Origin: Agrypnia vestita
Taxonomy: Eukaryota > Arthropoda > Insecta > Trichoptera > Phryganeidae
NCBI GenBank assembly: GCA_016648135.1
Contig: JADDOH010002065.1
Span: 163,498-227,497, forward strand
Direction: 5' to 3'
DNA: 64,000 bases
In this document: piece by piece, positions 11,601-22,570 of the stretch
Position numbering within the stretch: the stretch's first letter is position 1
Layout of the letters: every line of letters starts with the position of its first letter
Program-made: the position numbers and the translations under genes
Notes under the pieces: generated by a model
What the model saw: the letters and a program-made list of their open reading frames with translations, nothing else
Database searches by the model: none
What the model was told of the DNA's origin: nothing

Positions 11601-11899
11601 GAGATTTACAATAATTTCTTCCACTGAATTTTATTTCAACATCAACTGAACCGGGTAAATAGTTTGCTACAATACAGTAAAATAATAGTGTAGCAGGCAG
11701 GGCACCGAATGGAGTATGGAGTGGTGTACCAGGTCATTGAGTATGTTTGGTTGTTTTTGGTACAAGATGGTGACAGTTTTCCTAAGTGAGAGTGCGTTAT
11801 CGGTGATGCTTTATAATACTATAATACTAATGTACACATTTATGTAGTCTCCTCAAATACAAAATGATTAAAAATTATAAATAACAATATAAAAAGGAA
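11601..11899. other. Unassigned spacer
   Basis: Nothing recognisable is seen in this short interval. Confidence 0.3.
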
Positions 11900-12230
11900 A
11901 GGACTCCTCAGAACTTCTGAAATGAGAGTGCTGAGATCCATTACTGGAAAAACTCTACGCGATTGTGTTCGAAATGTATACATCAGAAAAACCTGCAAAA
12001 TAGAAGACATGGCACGATGGAGTAGAACCAGACGGAGATTCTGGAGGGATCACGTAGCCAGGATGGACAGTGACAGACTCGTGCATACAGCAGATGATAA
12101 TAAAATCTGGACGATACCCACCGGGAAGACCACCTAAAAGATGGAGGGATGGGTGGATCTCATTATCCTAGGAGGCGTAGCTTTCTGTACTACAGATTAA
12201 CAGATCTTATGAATGAAAATAAACAATATA
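11900..12230 (+). pseudogene. LINE C-terminal domain, second LINE family
   Basis: The frame from 11922 reads MRVLRSITGKTLRD-VRN--IR, then ARWSRTRRRFWRDHVARM, typical of the region downstream of the reverse transcriptase in insect LINEs. After a frameshift near 12137 the translation continues RRRSFLYYRLTDLMNENKQ. It is 5' truncated and differs from the TTAG-tailed family at 43900. Confidence 0.75.
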
Positions 12231-12239
12231 TAGGTGCCT

Positions 12240-13961
12240 ATCCATTTTCAAGGTGAAACCCTTCATACACGCAACACGATGACGTGCAAAATAATACTCC
12301 AGTGAGTGATGATCATAGCCCTAAAGTAATCAGATAATATGTCCGTCAAGTGACTGTTGAAATAAATTATAAACTTTCTTTTTCCCCTCACAATGGTTCT
12401 GGAAAAGAGAGTCATGCTGACTAACCCTTCGACCATTACACCTGCGCGTACCGGAGACTATTACTTCAAGAACCTATCCAGGTCTTCATTAATTACAACA
12501 TTGATTACCTATCTTAGCTGCTCTTGACGCTCTCACATCATCATTATTAACGCAAGCAGTGAGTTAATTATGCCATTTATTTATTTACAGCCTCGTGGTT
12601 AAACGTAATAATCTATCTACACTGATTGATTCCGTCTGTCGTAAAGCCGACTCCGTAAGAAATTGCATCAGTTAGTGCATGTAAATGCGTACAAATGCAG
12701 TTCCCACAGTGATCGGTGCAGCAGTGATGATATACATAAACCGTAATTGTGACTATGATTGTGATTCGCGTCGAAATATAACGGTGATTAGTATTTGAGA
12801 TATAACTATTGAAAGTTTAGGATTTATTGTACCAGTGATTGCTTGCTGAGTTACAAATAATTTTCCCTATTCTCAAGATGACAATATCATTACAATAAGG
12901 TAAAATAAAATAGATGGGACATTTTATGTAGGCGTAAAATTTCTTGGAGAAATATCAAATATCACTATGGCGGAAATATTGGCTTCAATTCATTATTTGG
13001 ACACTGTGTATAAAGAAATTAGGTGCATAAAACAAACTTATTTCCACAAACTTTTAAAGTAATATAATAAGTATTTATCTTTAAAGTAAAATTTTATATA
13101 ATTTTCACAATATTATTATTATGATAAGGCAAGCGAGTTAATAAATTCAAATAAAATTTTAATTTGTTTAAAAAAATATGTGTATATGTATATACCTACA
13201 TATTATATGTGTAGTTTTGGTTGAATTTATGTAGGTTATGTTATTTTTTTAGTAAGTTATACTCAATCATTATGCATTCCTAATCATCGCTTTAATGTAA
13301 TCAGTCGATTATTGTTATCAAAATTACAAATCTCAAATTGATCACAATATCCGGCTTCCACTGTACCAGCAGAAACCAATCGGCTATCGCCGGTGTATGT
13401 ATCGTATGAGTTATACGTGACGTATTACACATAGGTATGGCTGGGTTTGTTGCGTGAACAGCCGATTATGTCCGTAATTAGTATCCGGTAATTTTTAACG
13501 GCATCAGTGCAAGTATTGCAGCATTCTTCGATGTTAATAATAGTCACGATGAAAATTCAATTTCAATTATGTACTTACATGCTTACAAAACAAGCTTGTT
13601 TAAATTTACTAAATATATTTCATCTGCCATTCTGGTTAAGATATTCCCAAATAACTGAAAATTCTCTCCTTAAGAAATATTTCCATGAATAGTATATTGG
13701 ATACACGGGCGAACAAAAATATTTCAAAAATATGAAAAAACGAAGTGATTGTATCATGCAAAAACAAACTATAATTCAGTATGACACCAATTCGGATGAG
13801 CTAAATCTTACTCAGCTGTTTAAAAAAATTATTACAATGTAAAATTAGAACAAGTGGGAAGATGTCTTTGCTCTACTCAACAGTATTGGAAATTATTGTT
13901 GTGTAAACATCTTAGCTCGCCCAACCAACACCAACAAAAATTGTACTAGAAAAATTCCTAA
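12240..13961. other. Unassigned AT-rich spacer
   Basis: No gene, RNA or clear repeat is supported. Small frames such as 13507-13692 lack recognisable domains. Confidence 0.35.
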
Positions 13962-14165
13962 AACTAACTAACCATCACGTTGCTTCTCTGCAGGGGTAGG
14001 CAGAAAGGATAGAACGCCGTATTCTTCTGTCTTGGCACACCTCTTTTGCTTCGACTACATTCATACATCTTCTCATACAAATTCTACGACTTTAACAGGG
14101 CCATCCTCAAATACTTATAGTATCTGATCATGCCAGGTCTTTCGCGGACGTTCTATGGAAAATTA
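13962..14165 (-). pseudogene. LINE 3' end (TTAG-tailed family)
   Basis: On the minus strand the sequence runs through a GRPRKTWHDQ-like segment and a SLPTPAE-like end to GATGGTTAGTTAGTTTT. It corresponds to 43810-44016 and to 30103-30600. Multiple stops show that it is dead. Confidence 0.75.
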
Positions 14166-14303
14166 GGAAAAGGAAGGATAATTAGGAGAATTCTAAAAAT
14201 TATATAACGTAACACTTTTAGAAATGTAAGAAAAATAAATGCAAAAAACATTATAAATTTTAATTAAATAACTTTATACAAACCACTTAAATAATGACTC
14301 TAC

Positions 14304-14341
14304 GTCTACCGGTTTCGATACCACCGTATCTTCATCAGGAC
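14304..14341 (-). ncRNA. Hammerhead ribozyme, ACCGGT type, intact core
   Basis: On the minus strand: stem I GTC, core CTGATGA, extra A, stem II GATAC/GTATC with loop GGTG, GAA, stem III ACCGGT, cleavage-site A, stem I GAC. All invariant hammerhead positions are present in the type I order. Stem I is only three base pairs. Confidence 0.8.
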
Positions 14342-14389
14342 TTACGTACCACTGACTATCCAGTACTGGCTGACGTGCAACAGGCGTCA

Positions 14390-14427
14390 GTCCTGATGAA
14401 GATACGGTGGTATCGAAATCGGTAGAC
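14390..14427 (+). ncRNA. Hammerhead ribozyme, ACCGGT type, intact core
   Basis: GTC, CTGATGA (14393-14399), extra A, stem II GATAC-GGTG-GTATC, GAA (14415-14417), stem III ATCGGT with one G-U pair, cleavage-site A, GAC. It is the mirror partner of the minus-strand motif at 14304. Confidence 0.8.
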
Positions 14428-14595
14428 GTAGAGTCATTACTTAAGTGGTTTATACAAAGTTATTTAATTAAAATTTATAATTATGTCCAACCACAAAGTT
14501 AACGCTATAAACATCAAAAATATAGCAAAAAACATTATTTATATTTTTCTTCCCAGTGAACTGTACAAAAAACACACGCACTCACACACATAACC

Positions 14596-14967
14596 ATGAG
14601 AGTACAAATTGTGCTTGATTCGATTTTTTTAAATATGTTTGCGTACTACAGATGGTATTATGTTCCCCGTTTATTATTAAAGGCGAAAATCCTTCTTTTT
14701 ACTGTCAGTTTTTATTTATCGAGTCATCCTTCCACGAGGTATCGCTCAATTGCAAGCTTATATGAAAATACCTATACAATTCGGAAGGTGACCACAAAAT
14801 CTCATATACGTGCCGGATCGCACGTATCTGATTGCACTACCCGACTACCCCATACCCGCGTGCTAACTGTGCCAACGAATATTAAGGCACCACGTAAAAA
14901 TGGTATTGTAAAATATTTACTTACTTTTTTAGGAGTTATTAATAAAAATATTTCCACAAGTACATAA
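14596..14967 (+). other. Unassigned 123-codon open frame
   Basis: This is one of the longer open frames without an evident transposon match. The N-terminal ~45 residues are hydrophobic and aromatic; the remainder is basic and Thr/Ser-rich. I recognise no domain, there is no clear promoter or splice context, and the frame overlaps a minus-strand frame (14802-15005). Chance openness in AT-rich DNA, or transposon decay, is as likely as a gene. Confidence 0.15.
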
Positions 14968-14984
14968 GAAACAATACATACTAA

Positions 14985-15245
14985 ACCGTATTTTGAAATA
15001 AGCAATAGGTATAGCTATTTCTCTATACTGACATTTATTATATATATAACATTGTAATGCCGCCAATTTAGAGTTTTATGTTTAACAGGTTTGAAATTAA
15101 TGAATTTAATCAATTAGAAATTCATAATTATTGTGATTAACTTAACATTTTTTTACGTTTTAAAACGTCAAAATTAAACGCATTAGTATTTTATACAATA
15201 ACTGTCAAGATACAGAATTAGCAATATTGTTTATTTCAGAATACT
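14985..15245. mobile_element. MITE related to 7211-7362
   Basis: The ends carry ACCGTATTTTGAAATA and its decayed inverse, plus the shared inner words TACTGACA/TGTCAAGATACAG and TAGCAATATTG. The central ~150 bp is extra relative to the 7.2-kb copy. Confidence 0.55.
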
Positions 15246-15249
15246 GACT

Positions 15250-17159
15250 ATTTGCTTATTATAAAGGGTTTTTCCCAACATTTTGGAATAAACTAAAAAA
15301 TGGTGGAAAACGCTGGTATGTATGAGAAACTTTAAGAATTCCAAAATTCTATGTATTGCACCGCTGCGGACGTCAGTCAGGGTGTTATTGCGACAGCGAC
15401 AAAGCTACAGACAAAAGAGGGAACTGTGCGACCATAGAAGCGAAGACAATAAACAAGTGATAAACAAAAATATAGCGAAATAGAAGAGTACCTACGTGTG
15501 CAAGAATTTCGAGTGACAATTAATGCGAATTACGAAATAGTGTTCGAGTTAATTGCGTGTCTAGTGAAGTTTAAAATGTTTTAAGTGCATTGTATTTATT
15601 GTATAATATAATCAATTAAATTTTTTAATTAGGTACGGTGTGAGTAATGAGTTCACAATTTCATTACCTACTCACCCGGACGTGAAAGGACATTTTAAAT
15701 TTTCAAATAGGTGAGCGATGTAGCTTTTGAAACACGTGAATTTCTAAAACGACCTTTGAAACATTTGAAACAACGTGAATAAATTTACATTTGCAAGGAT
15801 CTTGTCCTTTTGAGTAGTTGGATAGTAGATTTCGAAACAGAATGCGATTTAGGTCAGTTTTGCCTGTGGCTCAACACTGCACTTTTAAAGCCCCGAGACC
15901 AGTGGCGTAGTCGAGCTGGATTACACCGGGTCGTCTTTTAGTTAAAAATATGTATTTATTCGAACACCATTCAAGTACAAGACAATACCGTTGAAAAATT
16001 AAAAATCCACCTTCTAGCAGGAAGTAGGTACCTTCATATCAGTCAGCAACAAGTAAATAAAATAAGCCCTAAGAGTAATAACAATAAGCTAATAAGCTCA
16101 CCTTTTGCTGTGAAACGTGGTGCTTAACTGGTCAAAAGAAAATAAATTATCAGTTAAGAATAGAAAATCCTAAGAAAAATGTACCTTCACTAGATAATTG
16201 GACAGCCTTGACCTTATAGCGTGTATCAATTATAATATCCCATCCTTACATAGAACTCGACAAATTGTCACCTTTCATTGCCACAATTCTAGTACTAATT
16301 ACTAGTCAAATTCTGTGATTAGCAGAATATTAAAGACTGGTATATGGTTATATGGTTGACATTTTCAATGACAATCTAGTGAAAATAAAGCTTACACCTA
16401 AAGAGACAATACTACTTCATTACTAACTTCCACTTTTACTATATACATGTAATGATGTGTAATATATTTTTTTAATACACATTTTTAATATGCTTTGTAC
16501 TTTATATTTTTAATTTTTATATCCAAATTTTAATGCTTATATCTGATGCTTTCACCGCTTATACCTTTTACTGCTTATACATGTACTTTATATTTATATA
16601 TTTTATATTTTACTGCTTATTGTTTTATATATTGTTTTACGTATATACTTCTTGAATTTTATGTTTTTTTTTTTATATAACACGTGCTAGGAATTTATAA
16701 TTTTATATCTTATATGTACTGCTAATACCTGATATTCTTTTACATACTGCTTTCTATATTATAACATTTTTTGTAAAAGCCTATAATGGGTGTAAACAAA
16801 TAACATAAAATAAATAAATAATCAAGAAACATACGCGTATAAGAAAAAATTAATAATTAATTGGGCGAAAAACTATGGTATGATTCTGCAGGTCCGAAGG
16901 CTCCGATAACAGGACACCTAACATTATCAATAACTGGGTACCTTGCAGAAAATGCCTGCAGGCAGAGCAAGGTAGAGTTGGGTCGACTGTGCGAAAGAGG
17001 AATGGAGCAGGAAGGGAATGTCTGAGATCTGTAGAAGAACAGGAATAGGACTTGGTGGAGAGCTGTCATGAGCATCAAGAATTCGAACGACTGTGAACAT
17101 TTTTATTATTTATCGTAATTTGGGTAGGACGATTACCAATATAAACGGCTTATACTCGT
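15250..17159. other. Unassigned; possible 5' leader-like segment at 15370-15600
   Basis: CGTCAGTCAGGG at 15370 resembles an arthropod initiator and is followed by an A-rich leader-like stretch with repeated AGTGA words, but there is no TATA box and no coding frame follows. At 16400-16800 the DNA is very AT-rich. The plus-strand text at 16857-17095 looks complex but gives no recognised domain. Confidence 0.25.
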
Positions 17160-17380
17160 AAAAGGTGACCTATTTTGAACATGGGGTTTCCAAAAAGAAC
17201 GGCCCAATGACACGTCCACTGATACGGATGTAATTTTTGTTTTTCATACACTTGAGGGATTTCACTTTCACGCGACGACTTTGCTTATTGATATATCCGT
17301 CGTGGTGAAAATGGGCTAAATCGCTGAATTGTGACGATATTCTTGTATTTGTTCTTGACTTCTCAGCAATATTTTCATTT
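17160..17380 (-). pseudogene. Tc1/mariner-type transposase fragment
   Basis: The minus-strand translation reads AHFHHDGYINKQSRR, then, after degraded sequence, SGRVIGPFFLE. Insect Tc1/mariner-like transposases have this pair in the DDE catalytic domain: an acidic residue followed by -FHLDGY-NKQN-R-W and, about 30 residues on, G-IGP-FFE. The Asp of HHDGY survives, but the spacing is shortened and flanking frames are lost. It is a relic with no visible terminal repeats. Confidence 0.55.
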
Positions 17381-18180
17381 GAGCAAATACTTCGACCGCT
17401 GCATTCTTCGTATCGCGAAAAAACGAAGAATTTATTGAATACTTTGCGAATTTCGATGTATCTTGGCTAATCGCGTTTACGACTACAAAGGTTTAGGAGA
17501 TTTATCCGTTTTGACAAGCTGCGTGCTAAATTTTTCCTGGTCCATAATGTGATTATATACTCTTATATAATTAAGTATGTTAATAGACATTTTAACAATA
17601 TTTAAATACTGTTTCATTATTATTACGGGTTTCTCCCAAAACTCACGATCAAGAAATGTTAATATTTATTTGACGGGAATTGAAAGAAAGATAATTATTA
17701 TCAAGGAAATTACGAGCACGGGTGTTCTAAAATGAGTACTCTGATAAGCTTTTTTGGTTATGTAGATTTGGATGTGTTCCAAATATATTCAAAGCAGATG
17801 TAAATCTAATTATATAATATTAAAAAAAAAAAAACAACCAGGATGTTAAATTGGATGGTTTCAAGACAGACCTGTGAGAGATACGCGAATGCCAAGCCGG
17901 CTGCACCGCAAAGGCGATGTCGGGGGATGGACGGCGCCCTATTGCGACTGCGACCAAGGTCTTCCGAGTCCCACGAGGCCGCTGAAGAAGAAGACATTGT
18001 TGCAAATAATTATTCTAACAAAAGTGAACTTTTGATAACATGATAAGAGAGCGCTTTATAAAATCTTCCAGATAAATATTTAAATGCATCTCAGGCTTTA
18101 CAGGCATAGTAAATGTCATATGACAGAAAACTGTCAAATTCTGCTAACTATAAGAGTAACGTAACAGAAATACTTATACA
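17381..18180. other. Unassigned; GC-rich island at 17840-18000
   Basis: The island gives overlapping frames on both strands (plus 17843-18043; minus 17806-17997). One plus-strand frame reads DVKLDGFKTDL and MSGDGRRPIATATKVFRVP around two stops, which looks like a decayed protein, but I cannot name the family. Confidence 0.3.
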
Positions 18181-18242
18181 ATTTTTGAACTGTCCGATTG
18201 ATTACATACTTAAATATGTAATCAATCGGACAGTTCAAAAAT
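18181..18242. repeat. Perfect 28-bp hairpin with 6-nt loop
   Basis: Positions 18181-18208 are the exact reverse complement of 18215-18242, with loop CTTAAA between. No mismatch is present. It could be a very short palindromic MITE, a recent foldback duplication or a small-RNA precursor; the sequence alone does not decide. Confidence 0.9.
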
Positions 18243-19469
18243 GTCGCCTAATTCAAATCCAAATATACAAAAAGAGGCGCGTTAAGCTGTAATAAACCAA
18301 AACCATCTATAATAACAAACGACCCTTAGAAGTTTGCCGATTCCGTTGTGTTTTTAAGGGCGGCCAGATCCGTCAATGGGTTTATTGCCCGTTATTAAAA
18401 CTTTTTACATCTTAAATGTGTCGGTAACCATGTAAGGATGGGAATTTTGAGCAGTGATGTTCCTAGGTAAACTCCTATCCTTATTTTTTCCATATTCTAA
18501 TATTTTTATGACAAATTCATTATTTCATATAAATACAAAAATAATTTAATGAAAAATATATATGGTACATATACAATCAAAACGAACCTGATATCCTTTT
18601 AAATTGTGTTGTTTCATGAATCTATTCATTTCAATGCCATACTGCCGGCTTTTTACAAAATTTTATAACATAATTTTATGTAAAAAAAAATATTATTTGT
18701 TGTATCTACTTATATTTTATTTATTACACCTACATGTTTCGGAAAAAATTTACAATTTACAAGTTCCTCAACCAATTGAAAAAATAATTTTATATGCCTG
18801 GCCGTTGATATTTTGTCACATTTTTCATCAGAGGATTTTCGCACATTTCTCAATTTAATGCAATTACAATATTTGTTTTATTTCAATCACCAACTAATCT
18901 TTTTGTAACCCGCCGACGATTTGCCACCCTAAAGCACCACCTTACTTGATATGCATGTTTGGGGTTGGGAGGGGGGCTAATAAATAAATAAAAATGGTGC
19001 TACGGCACTTTAAATGTAGCACTACACCCCTGGCCCAAACTGCAGCGACGCAATGGAGTCTGCGGCGAGCGGCGAGACTTGCGCGACAAGGCGAGAGGCG
19101 GTAATTACCATACAAAGCGTGCCAACTCTGACCCTATTCTCAGACGCGCGGCAGCGCTGGGTATTCCCGCCGCCGCACATGGAAACCGAACGTCACATTC
19201 GCCCACAATCTTTCGCAAAGTAAATTAAGGTAAACAAATAATTGTGTGATGCGTTTCGTGGAGCAAGACATCAGTCGTGGGGTTTCCATGAAATTATTTG
19301 TAATCATTGTTGGAAATGGAGAGTACTGCAATGAAACTGCCGGTATGCAATTGACATATATAGAGGGTGACGTATTTGCAAATGATTATCCGACAACAGT
19401 GACAGTTTTGTAACTAATAAGATCTCTTGAAAAAATTATTAAAGAGCTAAGATTGTTATTACGGTCGTT
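18243..19469. other. Unassigned; GC-rich patch 19030-19200
   Basis: The CpG-rich patch has no convincing frame. At 18735-18790 a GAAACATGT word on the minus strand recalls the PLE ribozymes, but the core is not recognisable. Confidence 0.3.
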
Positions 19470-19536
19470 AGACATATTTAACTGTAAATAGTTGTGGATA
19501 TTTTATACCAACCGTATGTCTTTCCGAAAAACGATT

Positions 19537-19576
19537 CTCGACGTTTCGTTAAATTCTTATTCAACGTCATCAGGAG
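19537..19576 (-). ncRNA. Hammerhead ribozyme, ACGT type, intact core
   Basis: On the minus strand: stem I CTC, core CTGATGA, extra C, a 7-bp stem II GTTGAAT/ATTTAAC, GAA, stem III ACGT, cleavage-site C, then GAG completing stem I. Every invariant position is present. Confidence 0.8.
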
Positions 19577-19612
19577 GACGACCTTTACTCGCGGAGGTAG
19601 AGGGCGGACTGA

Positions 19613-19933
19613 TTACGGATTTCGAGGGCGTAAATTATATGCACTTTGTTGTGGAGTGTTCACTTCTTCTACAATAGAGGTCGCCAGTGTGCAATATGTA
19701 CTAGTTGCGTCGGTGGACTTTACTGCGACGTCTCTCAAGGGTGTCATCAATGTAGTAAAAACAGGGCGCCAAATACTTAATAGTTTGTAACTGTCGTCTC
19801 TATTGAAATTGGGATGTTTGTATATTTCAATAGACATCAGATTTGACAAGGCAAAAATCTTATCAACAGAACCGCACCTTATACCCAGATTAGTAAGGGA
19901 GCCCATTGAAATATACAAACATCCCAATTTCAA
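19613..19933 (-). pseudogene. PLE protein C-terminus, left arm
   Basis: This 106-codon open frame contains EIYKHPNFNRDDSYKL-SIWRPV and continues through PLRDVAVKS to AYNLRPRNP. In PLE proteins an EI-KHPNNFNREDGY-like block follows the GIY-YIG endonuclease near the C-terminus, so this is the distal end of the retroelement polyprotein. The first ~25 codons run through the centre of the inversion and are not PLE sequence in this orientation. Translation in the element would have begun far upstream, in parts absent here. Confidence 0.7.
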
Positions 19934-20842
19934 TAGAGATGACAGTTAAAAACTATCAAGTATTTGACGCCCTGTTCTTACGACATTGATTAAACCCTTG
20001 AGAGACGTCGCGGTGAAGTCCGCCGACGTAACTAGTACATATTGCACACTGGCGACCTCTATTGTAGAAGAAGTGTCATCCCTCTATTGTAGAAGAACTG
20101 TCATCCTAATTTCAACAGAGACGACAGTTAAAAACTATCAAGTATTTGACGCCCTGTTCTTACGACATTGATTAAACCCTTGAGAGACGTCGCAGTGAAG
20201 TCCGCCGACGTAACTAGTACATATTGCACACTGGCGACCTCTATTGTAGAAGAAGTGTCATCCCTCTATTGTAGAAGAACTGTCATCCTAATTTCAACAG
20301 AGATGACAGTTAAAAACTATCAAGTATTTGACGCCCTGTTCTTACGACATTGATTAAACCCTTGAGAGACGTCGCAGTGAAGTCCGCCGACGTAACTAGT
20401 ACATATTGCACACTGGCGACCTCTATTGTAGAAGAAGTGTCATCCCTCTATTGTAGAAGAACTGTCATCCTAATTTCAACAGAGATTAAAAACTATCAAG
20501 TATTTGACGCCCTGTTCTTACGACATTGATTAAACCCTTGAGAGACGTCGCAGTGAAGTCCGCCGACGTAACTAGTACATATTGCACACTGGCGACCTCT
20601 ATTGTAGAAGAAGTGTCATCCCTCTATTGTAGAAGAACTGTCATCCCAATTTCAATAGAGATGACAGTTAAAAACTATCAAGTATTTGACGCCCTGTTCT
20701 TACGACATTGATTAAACCCTTGAGAGATGTCGCAGTGAAGTCCGCCGACGTAACTAGTACACATTGCACACTGGCGACCTCTATTGTAGAAGAAGTGAAC
20801 ACTCCACAACAAAGTGCATATAATTTACGCCCTCGAAAGCAG
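19878..20842 (+). pseudogene. PLE protein C-terminus, right arm, broken by tandem expansion
   Basis: The plus frame reads REPIEIYKHPNFNRDDS and then a stop (TAA at 19948) where the left arm has Tyr. Downstream, four repeated 61-codon frames (starting about 19986, 20168, 20350 and 20526) each encode PLRDVAVKSADVTSTYCTLA. The last repeat leads into AYNLRPRK, corresponding to the left arm's end. Stops between units make the protein nonfunctional. Confidence 0.75.
19922..20797 (+). repeat. 182-bp tandem repeat, about 4.8 units
   Basis: The anchor GATTAAACCCTTGAGAGA recurs near 19988, 20170, 20352, 20528 and 20710, giving periods of 182, 182, 176 and 182. The third unit lacks 6 bp (GACAGT region, near 20486). 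Units differ by only a few substitutions, so the expansion is recent relative to the element. Confidence 0.9.
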
Positions 20843-20881
20843 TAATCAGTCCGCCCTCTACCTCCACGGGTAAAAGTCGTC

Positions 20882-20921
20882 CTCCTGATGACATTGAATA
20901 AGAATTCAACGAAACGTCGAG
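20882..20921 (+). ncRNA. Hammerhead ribozyme, ACGT type, intact core
   Basis: CTC (20882), core CTGATGA (20885-20891), extra C, a stem II built on TTGAAT/ATTCAA, GAA (20911-20913), ACGT, cleavage-site C, GAG. It is the mirror copy of the motif at 19537. Substitutions in stem II mostly keep pairing, with one A-C mismatch at its base. Confidence 0.8.
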
Positions 20922-20975
20922 AATCGTTTCCCGGAAAAACATACGGTTCGTATAAAATATCCGCAACCAGCTACA

Positions 20976-22456
20976 GTTAAGTCTCGAAAAAATGTTGCAA
21001 TAATGCACGTTTCAGAAGCATTTTATCAAAAGCGTGTCAATTTTATTACAATTTCTCCGTTTTGACCATCAACCCCTCAAAGGATGTTCGCCAATACCAC
21101 AATATACCCTGAAAGTATGTAATCTCAAATTGCGGACTTGATTAATAATAACCAAAATAATAAAACACTAAACATTTGAGAATACAATACGAGAAAGTAA
21201 TGAAAATTGTAAAATGTTTGATGAGACAATTCGCGCACACTGTAACTTATGAACTTATTTTATGTTATTGTGATTCGCGATTCAAAGATCCTCTGTATTT
21301 TTATTATTATACGTATATTATAATACCATGTATAAATTTATGGTTATAATCTCTTGGATAGCATTGCGTACTGCACCTCAATTTGTAAATGATTGATTTT
21401 ACTGTCAATGAGAGATTCTGGCACTCTCGAAACTAATTAAATTCGCATAAAAAAATGTAATGTTTTTCACCAAATTTGACTTCGAAATAATTGATTGATA
21501 ATAAGATTGAAAGATGGCAATGTATTCTGTTTTTTTGTCAGTGGCGCAATCAGTCGTTAAACTCTTGTCATACAGCCTTTGTATGACTTCGGGAGTTGTT
21601 TTGTTGGAGTCGAGAGGAGGCAAGGAGACAACTATCTAAGACTTTTTTTTAATGACCGTTGATGAATCATATACAAGATCACCGACATTTTGACATTAAG
21701 CCTCCTGAGGTAATACAGCCAGTAGAATATCTGTAAAAAAGTTAATACATTTCACTAAGGAGAATGTGTCCGAAATATGCAACTTACTTTTGATTGATAG
21801 TCGTTAACCTAAACTCATTCAGAACCATTTCATTATCTTAGTAACTCTTCATTAGCAACGTAGTCAACTCTTTAGGCTACAATATACAAATATTGCTACA
21901 TCTCAAAAGCAGACATCTAGAACTCGGCTTATAAATACATGTTGAAATTAATGGATAACTCTCGCCCCATGTTTGAGAAAAACATACACTACCAACAACG
22001 CCAATTTAGATGGGAGCCAGAACGGTTTGTCAATAATTGAATTGCAAATAAGCGAACTGCAGTGGCATCTTTGGATTTTCTGAACAGCACTGGATGATTA
22101 CAGATTCTCTGCGAACATCGTGCTTCCGTGAATTGAATGTAATATCTGATGCAGCGTAATTCATAAAACAATAATAAAATACTACCTATGTGTTTTACGT
22201 ATTAATTTACATGAAGAGGTTATCAATCAGCTATAAAGTTAACATCGAGTACATCTGTAAGCTCCGTATCATATTTTACTGTCACTTCGAAGATAACAAA
22301 AAGATACAAAAATATATAATTTCAAATAAAACCAAATACTTTTACAGAAACAATGAATAATAGATTTTTTAATTTCTGAAAGAGATATATAATATTAATA
22401 TTAAGTAAAGTGGGCGGGTGCCGGTCAAAATCACATAAAACCAAAAATTATAAGAG
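20976..22456. other. Unassigned spacer
   Basis: No gene is supported. The minus-strand frame at 21405-21623 adjoins a TGAGAGATT...CTCTC-GAAACT segment like that at 1636, possibly a remote PLE terminus. Otherwise nothing is seen. Confidence 0.3.
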
Positions 22457-22570
22457 AAGATAAATTATAAAAGTCTCACAGAGACGAAACTATGAATATG
22501 AGAAACGTGTGTGGAAGTCTTTTTCTCATATTCATAGCTTCGTTCTCTGTGGGATTCTATAATTTATCTT
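22457..22570. mobile_element. Palindromic MITE family B (AGTCTCACAGAGACGAA)
   Basis: Arms 22457-22505 and 22522-22570 are inverted copies with only a few mismatches and a 16-nt loop. The arm word AGTCTCACAGAGACGAAGCTAT also occurs singly at 34080 and 36640, each followed by TGGAAGT-TTTT. It is a dispersed non-autonomous family; this copy is reduced to a near-pure hairpin. Confidence 0.75.

Larger units (their letters stand above)
14251..14480. repeat. Hairpin of two facing PLE termini
   Basis: Arms 14251-14342 and 14390-14480 are near-perfect inverted copies, separated by about 47 bp. Each arm ends in a hammerhead ribozyme motif; they read outward on opposite strands. The arm sequence continues into TTAATTAAATAACTTTATA-type PLE tail sequence. 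Confidence 0.85.
19470..20975. mobile_element. Head-to-head Penelope-like element pair
   Basis: Two 3' ends of one PLE face away from a short shared centre (about 19846-19902). The left arm (19470-19845) reads on the minus strand and the right arm (19903-20975) on the plus. Each arm carries the end of the coding region, with PIEIYKHPNFNRDD, then a GC-richer tail and a hammerhead ribozyme. The right arm is about 700 bp longer because its coding end was expanded by tandem duplication. Outer edges match as inverted repeats (AAAATATCC-CAAC and ACAGTTAA words near 19490 and 20965). Head-to-head partial copies are a known PLE habit. Confidence 0.8.

Noticed and set aside
14596..14967. A host gene of 123 codons
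   Set aside because: It has no domain, no start or splice support and an overlapping opposite frame. It is kept only as an unassigned low-confidence frame.
18735..18790. Another hammerhead (GAAACATGT on the minus strand)
   Set aside because: The upstream core reads TTGAGGA, stem II does not pair and stem I is absent. It is too degraded to call.
19245..19290. Minus-strand CTGATGT ... CACGAAACGC as a hammerhead
   Set aside because: The ninth core base is T, stem II would be too short, and no palindromic stem III or H17 fits.
19922..20797. Regular direct repeats that might suggest a CRISPR array
   Set aside because: Units are 182 bp with no unique spacers, lie in a retroelement coding end and differ only by point changes. 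This is a tandem duplication in a eukaryotic genome.
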